50,582 nucleotides of DNA from Pseudomonadota bacterium (lineage in GTDB: Bacteria > Pseudomonadota > Alphaproteobacteria > Rhizobiales > Phreatobacteraceae). This document shows positions 16,877-24,247 of this stretch, in pieces. Every line of letters starts with the position of its first letter. The stretch's first letter is position 1. The stretch covers positions 1-50,582 of the forward strand of contig JAEZGJ010000046.1 of assembly GCA_023416965.1 (NCBI GenBank), given 5' to 3'. The notes below the pieces were generated by a model. The model ran no database searches and was not told where the DNA came from. It was given only the letters and a program-made list of their open reading frames with translations. The position numbers and the translations under genes are program-made.

Positions 16877-17914
16877 ATGGGTTACAAGGTCGCCGTCGTC
16901 GGTGCCACGGGCAATGTGGGCCGCGAAATGCTCGCCATCCTCGCCGAGCGAGGCTTCGACGTCTCCGAGGTCGTGCCGCTGGCCTCGCGCCGGTCGGTAG
17001 GCCAGGAGGTTTCCTTCGGCGACAAGGTGCTGAAGGTGAAGGCGCTGGAGCACTACGACTTCTCCGACACGGACATCTGCCTGATGTCGGCCGGCGGCGC
17101 GGTCTCGAAGGAATGGTCGCCGAAGATCGGCGCGCAGGGCTGCGTGGTGATCGATAATTCCTCCGCCTTCCGCTACGATTCCGACGTGCCGCTGATCGTG
17201 CCGGAGGTGAATGCCGACGCCGTGACCGGCTTTTCGAAGCGCAACATCATCGCCAATCCGAACTGCTCGACCGCCCAGCTCGTCGTGGCGCTGAAGCCGC
17301 TGCACGACCGCTTCGGCATCAAGCGCGTCGTCGTCTCGACCTACCAGTCGGTCTCCGGCGCCGGCAAGGAAGGCATGGACGAGCTCGATCGCCAGACCAA
17401 GGCGCTCTATTCGATGAAGGATCCGGAGACGAAGAAGTTTCCCGCCCGCATCGCCTTCAACCTCATTCCCCATATCGACGTCTTCATGGAGGACGGCTTC
17501 ACGAAGGAGGAATGGAAGATGACGGTCGAGACCAAGAAGATCCTCGACCCGAAGATCAAGCTGACCGCGACCTGCGTGCGCGTGCCGGTCTTCATCGCCC
17601 ATTCGGAAGCCGTCAACATCGAGTGCGAGCAGCCGATCACCGCCGACGAGGCGCGCGAGGCGCTGCGCCAGGCGCCGGGCGTTCTCGTCATCGACAAGCG
17701 CGAGAACGGCGGCTACGCCACCCCGCTCGACGCCGCCGGCGAGGACGCGACCTATGTCTCGCGCATCCGTGAGGACGCCACGGTCGAGAACGGCCTCGCC
17801 TTCTGGTGCGTCTCCGACAACCTGCGCAAGGGCGCGGCGCTGAACGCGGTGCAGATCGCGGAAGTGCTGGTCAACCGCAAGCTCATCCACCCGCGGGCGA
17901 AAGCGGCGGCCTGA
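16877..17914 (+). CDS. asd: Aspartate-semialdehyde dehydrogenase
   Basis: The enzyme reduces beta-aspartyl phosphate to aspartate semialdehyde with NADPH, the branch point to lysine/diaminopimelate, threonine and methionine. The 345-residue product has the N-terminal nucleotide-binding motif VVGATGNVGREML (residues 7–19), the catalytic cysteine C130 in PNCSTAQLV, and the substrate-binding segment YQSVSGAGKEGMDEL. Length is normal for the family. The ATG at 16877 places the glycine-rich loop at the expected distance; an upstream in-frame ATG at 16826 would add 17 non-conserved residues. A strong hairpin terminator follows. The lysine-pathway gene lysA lies about 1.1 kb downstream on the other strand. 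Confidence 0.97.
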   Translation: MGYKVAVVGATGNVGREMLAILAERGFDVSEVVPLASRRSVGQEVSFGDKVLKVKALEHYDFSDTDICLMSAGGAVSKEWSPKIGAQGCVVIDNSSAFRYDSDVPLIVPEVNADAVTGFSKRNIIANPNCSTAQLVVALKPLHDRFGIKRVVVSTYQSVSGAGKEGMDELDRQTKALYSMKDPETKKFPARIAFNLIPHIDVFMEDGFTKEEWKMTVETKKILDPKIKLTATCVRVPVFIAHSEAVNIECEQPITADEAREALRQAPGVLVIDKRENGGYATPLDAAGEDATYVSRIREDATVENGLAFWCVSDNLRKGAALNAVQIAEVLVNRKLIHPRAKAAA

Positions 17915-17953
17915 TCGGTCGCCCGCTTCTTCGCATCTGTCTCATCGTGTGCG

Positions 17954-17985
17954 ACGGCGGGCCCCAGGGTCCGCCGTTTGTGTTG
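17954..17985 (+). terminator. Rho-independent terminator after asd
   Basis: Arms ACGGCGGGCC and the complementary GGTCCGCCGT (one G·U pair) form a 10–11 bp GC-rich stem with a very small loop. A T-rich run (TTTGTGTTGT) follows. It lies 40 bases after the asd stop and just before the YciI-like start. Confidence 0.8.
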
Positions 17986-17998
17986 TCGAGGAGCCGTC

Positions 17999-18298
17999 AT
18001 GGCCCGCTGGATCGTTCTGTTCGACGACAATCCCGACGCCGCCTGGGTGAGGCAGAACCACGCACAGGCGCATTTCGACTATCTCGCCGCCCATGCGGAC
18101 CGCATCGTCATCGGCGGCGGCCTGCGGCCCGAGCCCGGCGCCTGGTTCGAAGGTGGGCTCTGGGTGATGGAGGTGGAGAGCCGCGAGGAGGCGGTCGCGC
18201 TCGTGGAGGCCGATCCCTATTTCATCCTCGGCCTGCGCAGGGGCTATCGCCTCGCCGTCTGGGGCAAGGCGCCCTGCTACGGCGAGGTGCGGCTGTAG
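17999..18298 (+). CDS. YciI-like small protein
   Basis: This 99-residue protein has the YciI/YCII ferredoxin-like fold pattern: an N-terminal strand (RWIVLFDD), a helix containing the conserved HAQAHFDYLAAH segment, a glycine-rich turn (GGGLRPEPG), and a last strand preceded by VEADPYFILGL, which corresponds to the family's DPY/F motif. Such proteins are small stress-related or catabolic accessory enzymes whose reactions are mostly unknown. The ATG at 17999 follows GAGGAG at a good distance. The gene lies directly behind the asd terminator and runs convergently into the carbonic anhydrase gene, so it is probably a single-gene unit. Confidence 0.85.
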   Translation: MARWIVLFDDNPDAAWVRQNHAQAHFDYLAAHADRIVIGGGLRPEPGAWFEGGLWVMEVESREEAVALVEADPYFILGLRRGYRLAVWGKAPCYGEVRL

Positions 18299-18299
18299 C

Positions 18300-18971
18300 T
18301 CACCCCACCGGCGCGCAGGAAAAGACCCGGCCCGGCCGTTCCAGAACGGGATGGAACTCCCCCGTCTGCTCGTCGAGCCAGCTCAGCACGCCGGTAGCGA
18401 CGCCGAAGAAGGCGCCATGCAGCTTCAGCTTGCCGCGCTCCTCCAGAATGCGCACGCAGGGAAAGGTGCGCAGGTTATTCAGCGTGGTGGCGACGGAGGC
18501 GAACTCGAGCTGGCGCAGGTAATCGGCCATGGACCTGTCGCCGCGCGGCCCCACCTTCTCGATCGCCGGGGCGACGAGGCCCATCCAGCGGCCGATGAAA
18601 TCGCCCGGCGAGAGCGGCTCGGCATCCTCGGCGACGGAAGCGCGGATGCCGCCGCACTGGGCATGGCCGAGTACGACGATGTCGGTGACGCGCAGGGCCT
18701 GGACGGCGAATTCGAGGGCGGCGGAGGTGCCGTGATAGTTCTCGTCCGGCGCATAGGGCGGCACGAGATTGGCCACGTTGCGGACGATGAAGAGCTCGCC
18801 GGGGCCGACGTCGAAGATCACCTCGGGCGAGACGCGGCTGTCGCAGCAGGACACGACCATCGTCTTCGGGCTCTGCCCGGACTGGGCGAGACGCCGATAG
18901 CGCTCGGATTCGTCGGGGAACCGGCCTTCGAGGAAGGAGGCGTAGCCGTCGACCAGACGTTGCGGCAGCAT
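18300..18971 (-). CDS. Beta-class carbonic anhydrase
   Basis: The enzyme interconverts CO2 and bicarbonate in the cytoplasm. The 223-residue protein shows the full beta-class set of zinc ligands and catalytic pair: C42 with D44 and R46 in SCCDSRV, and H103 and C106 in LGHAQCGG. The sequence between (RNVANLVPPY) is also typical. The first two cysteines are adjacent, but the C-x-D-x-R spacing is kept. The ATG at 18971 fits the family N-terminus (MLPQRLVDGYASF); the frame could extend 12 codons upstream without conserved residues. The stop lies one base from the YciI-like stop, a tail-to-tail arrangement. Confidence 0.95.
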   Translation of the reverse strand: MLPQRLVDGYASFLEGRFPDESERYRRLAQSGQSPKTMVVSCCDSRVSPEVIFDVGPGELFIVRNVANLVPPYAPDENYHGTSAALEFAVQALRVTDIVVLGHAQCGGIRASVAEDAEPLSPGDFIGRWMGLVAPAIEKVGPRGDRSMADYLRQLEFASVATTLNNLRTFPCVRILEERGKLKLHGAFFGVATGVLSWLDEQTGEFHPVLERPGRVFSCAPVG

Positions 18972-19056
18972 GGCGGGGGCTCCTGCACGGGGTTGAAGCC
19001 CGCGCATGAAGACCCTCCCGCGCCCGAGGTCAATCCCGCTTTCGGCGGTGCAGCAA

Positions 19057-20322
19057 CTACAGCCAGCCCGGCAGGCGGTCCATGGCGATGATCGCGTCCA
19101 CGTCGAGGCGCGGGCGCACCACGGCGAAATCGGCGCCCCTCACCAGCACTTCCGGTGAGAGCGGGCGGGTGTTGTAGGTGCCCGCCTGGACCGCGCCATA
19201 GGCGCCGGCCGTCATCACCGCAAGCAGGTCGCCGGGACCGACCTCGGGCAGCTTGCGGCCGAGGGCGAGATAGTCGCCGCTCTCGCAGATGGGGCCGACC
19301 ACGTCGACCTTCGGCTTCGCCGCGCCGGGCGCCGGCTGCCTCACCGGGCGGATCTCATGATGGGCGTCGTAGAGGGTCGGGCGTATGAGGTCGTTCATGG
19401 CGCCGTCGACGATGACGAAGGTGTGGCCCTCGGTCTCCTTCACATAGATGACGCGGGTGACGAGGATGCCGGCATTGCCGACCATCATGCGGCCGGGCTC
19501 CATGATGACGCGGGCGCCGAGACTTGCGGTGTGGCGCTTCACCACCTCCGCATAGCGCAGGGGCTCGGGCGGTGGCTCGTTGTCGTCGCGATAGGGAATG
19601 CCGAGGCCGCCGCCGACGTCGACATGGTCGATGGCATGGCCGTCGGCCCTGAGCGTGCCGACGAATTCGGCGAGAAGCGCGAAGGCATTGTCGAAGGGCT
19701 CGAGGTCGGTGATCTGCGAGCCGATATGCATGTCGATGCCCGCCACATGGATGCCGGGCAGCCTTGCGGCCCGGGCATAGGCCTCGCGCGCCGTGGAGAT
19801 GGGAATGCCGAACTTGTCGCCCTTCTTCCCCGTGGAGATCTTGGCATGGGTCTTCGCGTCCACGTCCGGATTGACGCGGAAGGAGATGTGGGCGGTGCGC
19901 CCCATGGCGGTGGCGACGCGGGAGAGCTGCACCACTTCCGGCTCGCTCTCGACATTGATGCAGAAGACGCCGGCCTCGATGGCGGCGGCATGTTCGGCCT
20001 CGGTCTTGCCGACGCCGGAGAACATGATCCGCTCGCCGGGAACGCCAGCGGCGATCGCACGCTTCAGTTCGCCGCCGGAGACCACGTCCATGCCGGCGCC
20101 GAGGCGGGCGAGGGTGGAGATGACGGCCTGGTTGGAATTGGCCTTCATCGCGTAGCAGACGAGGTAGTCGAGCCCGGCGAAAGCCTCGGAGAACACGCGG
20201 TAGTGCCGTTCCAGCGTCGCCGTGGAATAGCAGTAGAACGGTGTGCCGACCTCGGCCGCGATGGTCTCGAGCGGCACGTCCTCGGCGTGAAGGCGGCCGT
20301 CGCGATAGGCGAAATGGTGCAT
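19057..20322 (-). CDS. lysA: Diaminopimelate decarboxylase
   Basis: LysA decarboxylates meso-diaminopimelate to lysine, the last step of lysine synthesis. The 421-residue pyridoxal-phosphate enzyme shows the cofactor lysine K60 in YAMKANSN. It also has the barrel motifs (VSGGELKRA, then FRVNPDVD, HIGSQITD and GGGLGIPY), the phosphate-binding EPGRMMVG, and the C-terminal CESGDYLALGR and the AGAYG motifs that complete the active site. Length and start fit the family. The small lipoprotein gene lptM lies 46 bases upstream on the same strand; this lptM–lysA pairing is common in proteobacteria and implies an operon. Confidence 0.97.
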   Translation of the reverse strand: MHHFAYRDGRLHAEDVPLETIAAEVGTPFYCYSTATLERHYRVFSEAFAGLDYLVCYAMKANSNQAVISTLARLGAGMDVVSGGELKRAIAAGVPGERIMFSGVGKTEAEHAAAIEAGVFCINVESEPEVVQLSRVATAMGRTAHISFRVNPDVDAKTHAKISTGKKGDKFGIPISTAREAYARAARLPGIHVAGIDMHIGSQITDLEPFDNAFALLAEFVGTLRADGHAIDHVDVGGGLGIPYRDDNEPPPEPLRYAEVVKRHTASLGARVIMEPGRMMVGNAGILVTRVIYVKETEGHTFVIVDGAMNDLIRPTLYDAHHEIRPVRQPAPGAAKPKVDVVGPICESGDYLALGRKLPEVGPGDLLAVMTAGAYGAVQAGTYNTRPLSPEVLVRGADFAVVRPRLDVDAIIAMDRLPGWL

Positions 20323-20368
20323 GGTGCGGGCGTTCGCTGGGATGCCTCTGGCCAGAAGGCCGGCAGGG

Positions 20369-20647
20369 CTAGAGAAGCGGGTCGAGGACGAACCTGCCGG
20401 AGGGCAGGATCTGGCCCTGGCCGGCGGGTCGATTGCGATCGTAGTCGCGGCGCGCCGGCTGGGCCTGGCGCTGGGCGGGGCTAACGGGATCGGCCGGAAC
20501 CTCGGCACGGGGCGGCAGGTTGGGTGGCGTCGGGCCGCCGATGGGCGAGGGGGTCTCGCCGGGAAGTTCGAGGCCGCCCCTGCGGCCGCAGCCCCCGAGC
20601 GCCACCGCGCCCGCGAGGACAGCAAGAAGGGCAGAGCGGCGGGACAT
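20369..20647 (-). CDS. lptM: LptM/YifL-like small lipoprotein
   Basis: This 92-residue protein starts MSRRSALLAVLAGAVALGGC, a lipoprotein signal peptide whose lipobox LGGC puts the lipidated cysteine at position 20. The next residues, GRRGGLELP, match the short conserved block of the YifL/LptM family (Cys-Gly-x-x-Gly-x-Leu-x-x-Pro). The rest is a proline- and arginine-rich, probably disordered tail. In E. coli LptM assists maturation of the LptD–LptE lipopolysaccharide translocon at the outer membrane. Position directly upstream of lysA is the typical genomic context. The tail is longer than that of E. coli YifL. The identification rests on the motif and the context. Confidence 0.8.
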   Translation of the reverse strand: MSRRSALLAVLAGAVALGGCGRRGGLELPGETPSPIGGPTPPNLPPRAEVPADPVSPAQRQAQPARRDYDRNRPAGQGQILPSGRFVLDPLL

Positions 20648-20769
20648 GGATGGGCTCAAGTGAGGGTCCTCTGCGAAGGGGCGGGCGAACCATAACGGAA
20701 GCCGCCAAGGACTGCGAGAGGGGCAGGCGCGCATTCGCCGATCTGGTCGTCGCGCGCCTGCCGCGCAGG

Positions 20770-21135
20770 TCAGCGCTGCCGCCTGAAGATCATGCCGCCA
20801 TGATGCAGCGTGTCCTCGTCGACGAAGGTGCCGTCCGCGGTGAAGCCGGTGTCGTCCCAGTAGTCGATGCGGTTGCCGCTCACGGCGTAGCGCCCCCGAT
20901 AGGCGCTCGCCCGCGTGCCCCTGGCCTCGTCGTAGCGGCCGTTCGGCAGCAGTTCCTGCCGGATGTGGCCGTCCGGGGTCGCCCACATCCCGACATAGGG
21001 ATGGGCGGGGGAGGGAGTTGTTTCGCCGGGCGGGGTTCTCGTCATTTGGGCTGCGGCTTCCATGGTGGGGACAAGGGCAAGGGTTGCCGCGAACAGAAGG
21101 CCTGCGGTAGCGGCAGTTCGGGTGAGTCGGGTCAC
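20770..21135 (-). CDS. Exported Atu4866-family protein
   Basis: This 121-residue protein has an N-terminal signal peptide (VTRLTRTAATAGLLFAATLAL, likely cleaved after the AAA-Q region near residue 32). A compact beta domain follows with the sequence signature HPYVGMWATPDGHIR, LLPNGRYDEARG and DYWDDTGFTADG, which I recognise as the family named after Agrobacterium Atu4866, structurally known but without assigned function. The GTG start at 21135 is chosen because a perfect GAGGAGG lies six bases upstream and overlaps the stop region of the preceding SDR gene, so translation of the two is probably coupled. In this family the SDR plus Atu4866 pairing recurs. The presence of an export signal is notable, because the partner SDR is cytoplasmic. 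Confidence 0.82.
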   Translation of the reverse strand: MTRLTRTAATAGLLFAATLALVPTMEAAAQMTRTPPGETTPSPAHPYVGMWATPDGHIRQELLPNGRYDEARGTRASAYRGRYAVSGNRIDYWDDTGFTADGTFVDEDTLHHGGMIFRRQR

Positions 21136-21146
21136 GGCAAGCCTCC

Positions 21147-21863
21147 TCAGCGGCTGGCGGTGGGGCGCACGACGATCTCGCTGACGTCGACATCGTCGGG
21201 CTGTTCGATGGCGAAGCGCACGGCCCGGGCAATGGCGTCGGGGGTGAGCGCGACTGCGCGGAAAGCCTTCATCGCCGCCGCCGCTGCGGGATCGGTGATG
21301 GTGTCGGCAAGCTCGCTCTCGACGACCCCCGGATGGATGCAGGTGACCCGGAGATTGTCGTGTTCCTGGCGGAGCCCGTCGGAGATGGCGCGCACCGCGA
21401 ATTTCGTCGCGCAATAGACGGCCGCCATCGGGAAGGCCTGGAGCGCGCCGATGGAGGCGATGTTGACGATGTGGCCCGAACCGCGCCCCGTCATCTCCGG
21501 CAGAACGGCAGCGATGCCGTGGAGTACGCCCTTGATGTTGACGTCCACCATGCGATCCCACTCGTCCACCTTGAGCGAGGCCATGGGGGATAGCGGCATG
21601 ATGCCGGCATTGTTGACGAGCACGTCGACGCGGCCGAAGCGGTGGCGCGCGGCTTCCGCGAAGGCGGCGACATCGCGGCGGTCGGTAACGTCGAGCCGCC
21701 GGACCAGCACGTTACCGCCAATCTCGCCGGCGAGCCGTTCCAGGCGGTCGGTGCGGCGGGCGCCGAGAACGAGCGTCGCCCCGTTGCGCCCCAGTTCGCG
21801 GGCAATGCCGGCGCCGATCCCGCTCGAGGCGCCGGTGACGAGTATGACCTTGTCGAGAGCCAT
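21147..21863 (-). CDS. Short-chain dehydrogenase/reductase (SDR)
   Basis: The 238-residue protein has the classical SDR features: TGASSGIG cofactor motif near residues 10–17, an NNAG motif, a catalytic serine in VNIASIG, the catalytic YCATK and the following PGVVES segment. The arginine after the first strand (GARR) suggests NADP(H) preference. Its sequence resembles the YdfG/serine-dehydrogenase-like oxidoreductases often annotated as stress-inducible SDRs. The substrate is unknown. It is divergent from a LysR regulator at 21979 and ends 11 bases before the GTG of the Atu4866-like gene, forming a two-gene unit. Confidence 0.93.
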   Translation of the reverse strand: MALDKVILVTGASSGIGAGIARELGRNGATLVLGARRTDRLERLAGEIGGNVLVRRLDVTDRRDVAAFAEAARHRFGRVDVLVNNAGIMPLSPMASLKVDEWDRMVDVNIKGVLHGIAAVLPEMTGRGSGHIVNIASIGALQAFPMAAVYCATKFAVRAISDGLRQEHDNLRVTCIHPGVVESELADTITDPAAAAAMKAFRAVALTPDAIARAVRFAIEQPDDVDVSEIVVRPTASR

Positions 21864-21978
21864 GATTTTTTTCCTTTCACGATGGGCCCGGTCGATCCGG
21901 GTTGGCAGGACCCTAGCCATGGTCCATTGTCGTGATTAGCCGCCGATCTCTGCCGTCACTGGAAAGAAAAACTAACCA

Positions 21979-22893
21979 ATGCTGCGCGATCTCGACGCCC
22001 TCTCCGTCTTCGCCCAGGTGGCGGAGGAGCGCAGCTTCCGCGCGGCAGCAGACCGGCTGGGGGTGACGCGGTCCGCCGTCAGCCAGACGATCCGGCGCCT
22101 CGAGGAGGGGCTCGGAATCGCGCTGGTGCTGCGGACCACGCGCAGCGTCGGGTTGACGGAGGCCGGCGAGGCGCTGCTGGCGGAGATCGGGCCGGCGCTG
22201 GCGGAGATCACGGCGGCCCTGGACAGGACCGCGACCTTGACCGGCCGGCCGCGGGGCCGCCTCAGGCTCGCCGTCTCGTCCATCGCCGAGCGGTTCCTGT
22301 CCGGCTCCTTCCTCACCGCCTTCACGGCCGCCCATCCGGACGTCGAGCTCGACATCACCGTCACGGATGCCGATGTCGACATCGTCGCCGAGGGCTACGA
22401 TGCCGGCGTGCGGCTTGGCGAGGTCATCGAGCAGGACATGATCGCGATTCCGGTGGCCGGTGACGAGCGGCAGATCGCGGTCTGCGCGCCGTCCTATCTG
22501 GAGCGTCACGGCGCGCCCGCCCATCCGGTGGACCTCGCCGCGCACCGCTGCATCGGCTGGCGCCCCGCGCCCGGGAGCGCCCCCTACCGCTGGGAGTTCA
22601 CCGAGGATGGCAAGGACTTCCGTGTCCAGGTGCCGCCGACGGTCACGACCAACGACATGGCCCTCATGATCAAGCTCGCCGTGGCCGGCGCCGGGATCAC
22701 CTTCGGCATGGAGGAGAGCTTCAGGTATCACCTTCAGCGCGGCGAGCTGGTGCCGGTCCTTCAGGACTACTCGCCCTATTTCGCCGGCTTCTATCTCTAT
22801 TATCCAAGCCGGCGGAACATCGCGCCGAAGTTGCGCGCCCTCATCGACCACCTGCAGGCGAGCCGGGCTGGCTGGTTCTCGCCGCTGTCCTGA
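21979..22893 (+). CDS. LysR-family transcriptional regulator
   Basis: This 304-residue protein has a winged helix-turn-helix at residues 1–60 (MLRDLDALSVFAQVAEERSF..., then TRSAVSQTIRRLEEGLG), followed by the two-lobed effector domain starting about residue 90 and ending GFYLYYPSRRNIAPKLRALIDHL, as in AaeR/PgrR-type members. It is transcribed divergently from the SDR/Atu4866 pair with a 115-base gap, the classical arrangement for a LysR protein and its target, so it most likely regulates that pair and itself. I could not single out a clear T-N11-A operator. Confidence 0.93.
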   Translation: MLRDLDALSVFAQVAEERSFRAAADRLGVTRSAVSQTIRRLEEGLGIALVLRTTRSVGLTEAGEALLAEIGPALAEITAALDRTATLTGRPRGRLRLAVSSIAERFLSGSFLTAFTAAHPDVELDITVTDADVDIVAEGYDAGVRLGEVIEQDMIAIPVAGDERQIAVCAPSYLERHGAPAHPVDLAAHRCIGWRPAPGSAPYRWEFTEDGKDFRVQVPPTVTTNDMALMIKLAVAGAGITFGMEESFRYHLQRGELVPVLQDYSPYFAGFYLYYPSRRNIAPKLRALIDHLQASRAGWFSPLS

Positions 22894-22977
22894 ACTGACC
22901 CTCAGGTTCCTCCCTGCGCGCCCGCAGCCACCCTTTGCCGCGCCGCACGACCCGCCTTCGCCGCACCCGCCGAAAGA

Positions 22978-22994
22978 CCGGTTCCGCGAACCGG
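22978..22994. terminator. Hairpin downstream of the LysR gene
   Basis: CCGGTTC, a CGC loop and GAACCGG form a perfect 7-bp stem about 85 bases after the lysR stop. There is no T-run, so termination would be weak or factor-dependent. It also lies about 20 bases upstream of the transporter promoter. Confidence 0.4.
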
Positions 22995-23015
22995 GGTGCC
23001 CTGCCGTTCGGCGGC

Positions 23016-23078
23016 TTGACAAGCGGCGGGTACAGGTCGAATTATGAATGACAGAATAAGGTTCTATAATATAGAACA
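23016..23078 (+). promoter_or_regulatory. Promoter and predicted IclR operator of the ABC transporter operon
   Basis: TTGACA at 23016–23021 is followed after 18 bases by AATTAT, a plausible -10. The 17-bp palindrome GTTCTATAATATAGAAC occupies 23061–23077, with 8-base arms around one central base. It starts 45 bases after the -35 and also contains a perfect TATAAT. The flanking CAGAATAAG (23052–23060) and the palindrome recur, in reverse orientation and with one central change, upstream of the CoA-transferase operon. Because the site overlaps or directly follows the expected transcript start, a repressor bound here would block transcription. The nearest candidate is the IclR protein at 36014 (inference). 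Confidence 0.75.
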
Positions 23079-23095
23079 CATGGGAGGATGATCTG

Positions 23096-24247
23096 ATGGC
23101 CGACAGCCCGGCTCGGATCCTTGCGCGTGACGGCCATTCGGCAGCACCCGGGCCACGCGGCGCCGCGGCGGCGCCCGGCACGATCGGCTCGCGCATCTCT
23201 GTTCGGGAGGTCGTCAAGGCCTATGGGCCTTTCCTCGCCGCGAACCGGGTCTCCCTCGACATCGAGCCCGGCGAATTCATCACGCTGCTCGGCCCCTCCG
23301 GCAGCGGCAAGACCACGCTGCTGAACCTGATCGCCGGCTTCCAGAGCCTCGACAGCGGCTCGATCGAGGTGGACGGCCGGCCGATCCAGAACGTGCCGAC
23401 GCACCGGCGCGGCTTCGGCATGGTGTTCCAGAGCTATGCCCTCTTCCCGAACATGACGGTGAGCCAGAACGTCGGCTTCCCGCTGCGCATGGCCGGCGTC
23501 GACCGCGCCACCGCCGACCGGCGCGTGGCCGAGACGCTGGAGATCATGCGGCTCTCCGAGCACGCGGCGAAGACGCCCTCGCAGATGTCGGGCGGGCAGC
23601 AGCAGCGCGTCGCCATCGCCCGCGCCATCGTCATGCGGCCGCGTGTGGTGCTGATGGACGAGCCGCTGAGCGCCCTCGACCGCCGGCTGAGGGAATCGAT
23701 CCAGATCGAGATCCGCGACCTGCACCGGACCATCGGCAGCACCATCCTGTTCGTCACCCACGACCAGGGTGAGGCGCTGACCATGAGCGACCGCATCGCG
23801 GTCATGGATGCCGGGCAGATCATCCAGATCGGCACGCCGAGCGAGATCTACCGCCACCCGCAGAACCGCTTCGTGGCTTCCTTCGTGGGCGAGAGCAACA
23901 TCGTCGATGCCGAGATCGTCCAGAAGCGCGGCTCGACCATGACGCTGAAGAGCCGGTCCGGCCATGTCTTCACCGCCGAGAGCCGCAACGCCATCGACGT
24001 CGGCCGCGCCAGCGTCCTGGTACGCCCCGAGCGCATCGCGCTAAGCCGCGATGCCGCGCCCGGAAGCCTGCCGGTGACCGTCGCCTCCGCCCTGTTCCTC
24101 GGCGAACTCCTGCGCATCGAGGCGACCACCGACAGCGGCGAGACGATCCTCGTGCGCTGCACCGACCGCGCGGGCCTCGCCCTGCCGGCGGTGGGCGACC
24201 GGCTGCACGCGCGCTGGGACGCGGAAGACTGCTGGGTGCTGTCGTGA
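23096..24247 (+). CDS. ABC transporter ATP-binding protein, PotA-like
   Basis: The 383-residue protein begins with about 30 Ala/Pro/Gly-rich residues. The nucleotide-binding domain follows: Walker A GPSGSGKT at 66–73, signature MSGGQQQR at 164–171 (Met in place of the more common Leu), Walker B VVLMDEP at 184–190, the D-loop SALD and the switch histidine in VTHDQ. The last ~110 residues form a TOBE domain as in PotA/FbpC-type importers of polyamines, phosphonates or iron. GGGAGG sits eight bases before the ATG. The permease gene starts in a 4-base GTGA overlap with this stop, so the operon is translationally coupled. A 17-bp palindromic operator lies 18 bases upstream of the start. The transported molecule cannot be deduced. 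Confidence 0.94.
   Translation: MADSPARILARDGHSAAPGPRGAAAAPGTIGSRISVREVVKAYGPFLAANRVSLDIEPGEFITLLGPSGSGKTTLLNLIAGFQSLDSGSIEVDGRPIQNVPTHRRGFGMVFQSYALFPNMTVSQNVGFPLRMAGVDRATADRRVAETLEIMRLSEHAAKTPSQMSGGQQQRVAIARAIVMRPRVVLMDEPLSALDRRLRESIQIEIRDLHRTIGSTILFVTHDQGEALTMSDRIAVMDAGQIIQIGTPSEIYRHPQNRFVASFVGESNIVDAEIVQKRGSTMTLKSRSGHVFTAESRNAIDVGRASVLVRPERIALSRDAAPGSLPVTVASALFLGELLRIEATTDSGETILVRCTDRAGLALPAVGDRLHARWDAEDCWVLS

Noticed and set aside
22978..22994. GTTC-CGC-GAAC as a fourth IclR site
   Set aside because: The half-sites match but the spacer is 3 bases instead of 9 and it lies upstream of the -35; it is better read as a hairpin.
23065..23070. TATAAT inside the palindrome as the main -10 of the transporter operon
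   Set aside because: The hexamer is perfect but no -35 lies 16–18 bases upstream (the sequence there is TTATGA-like), and the TTGACA/AATTAT pair agrees with the spacing seen at the other regulated promoter.
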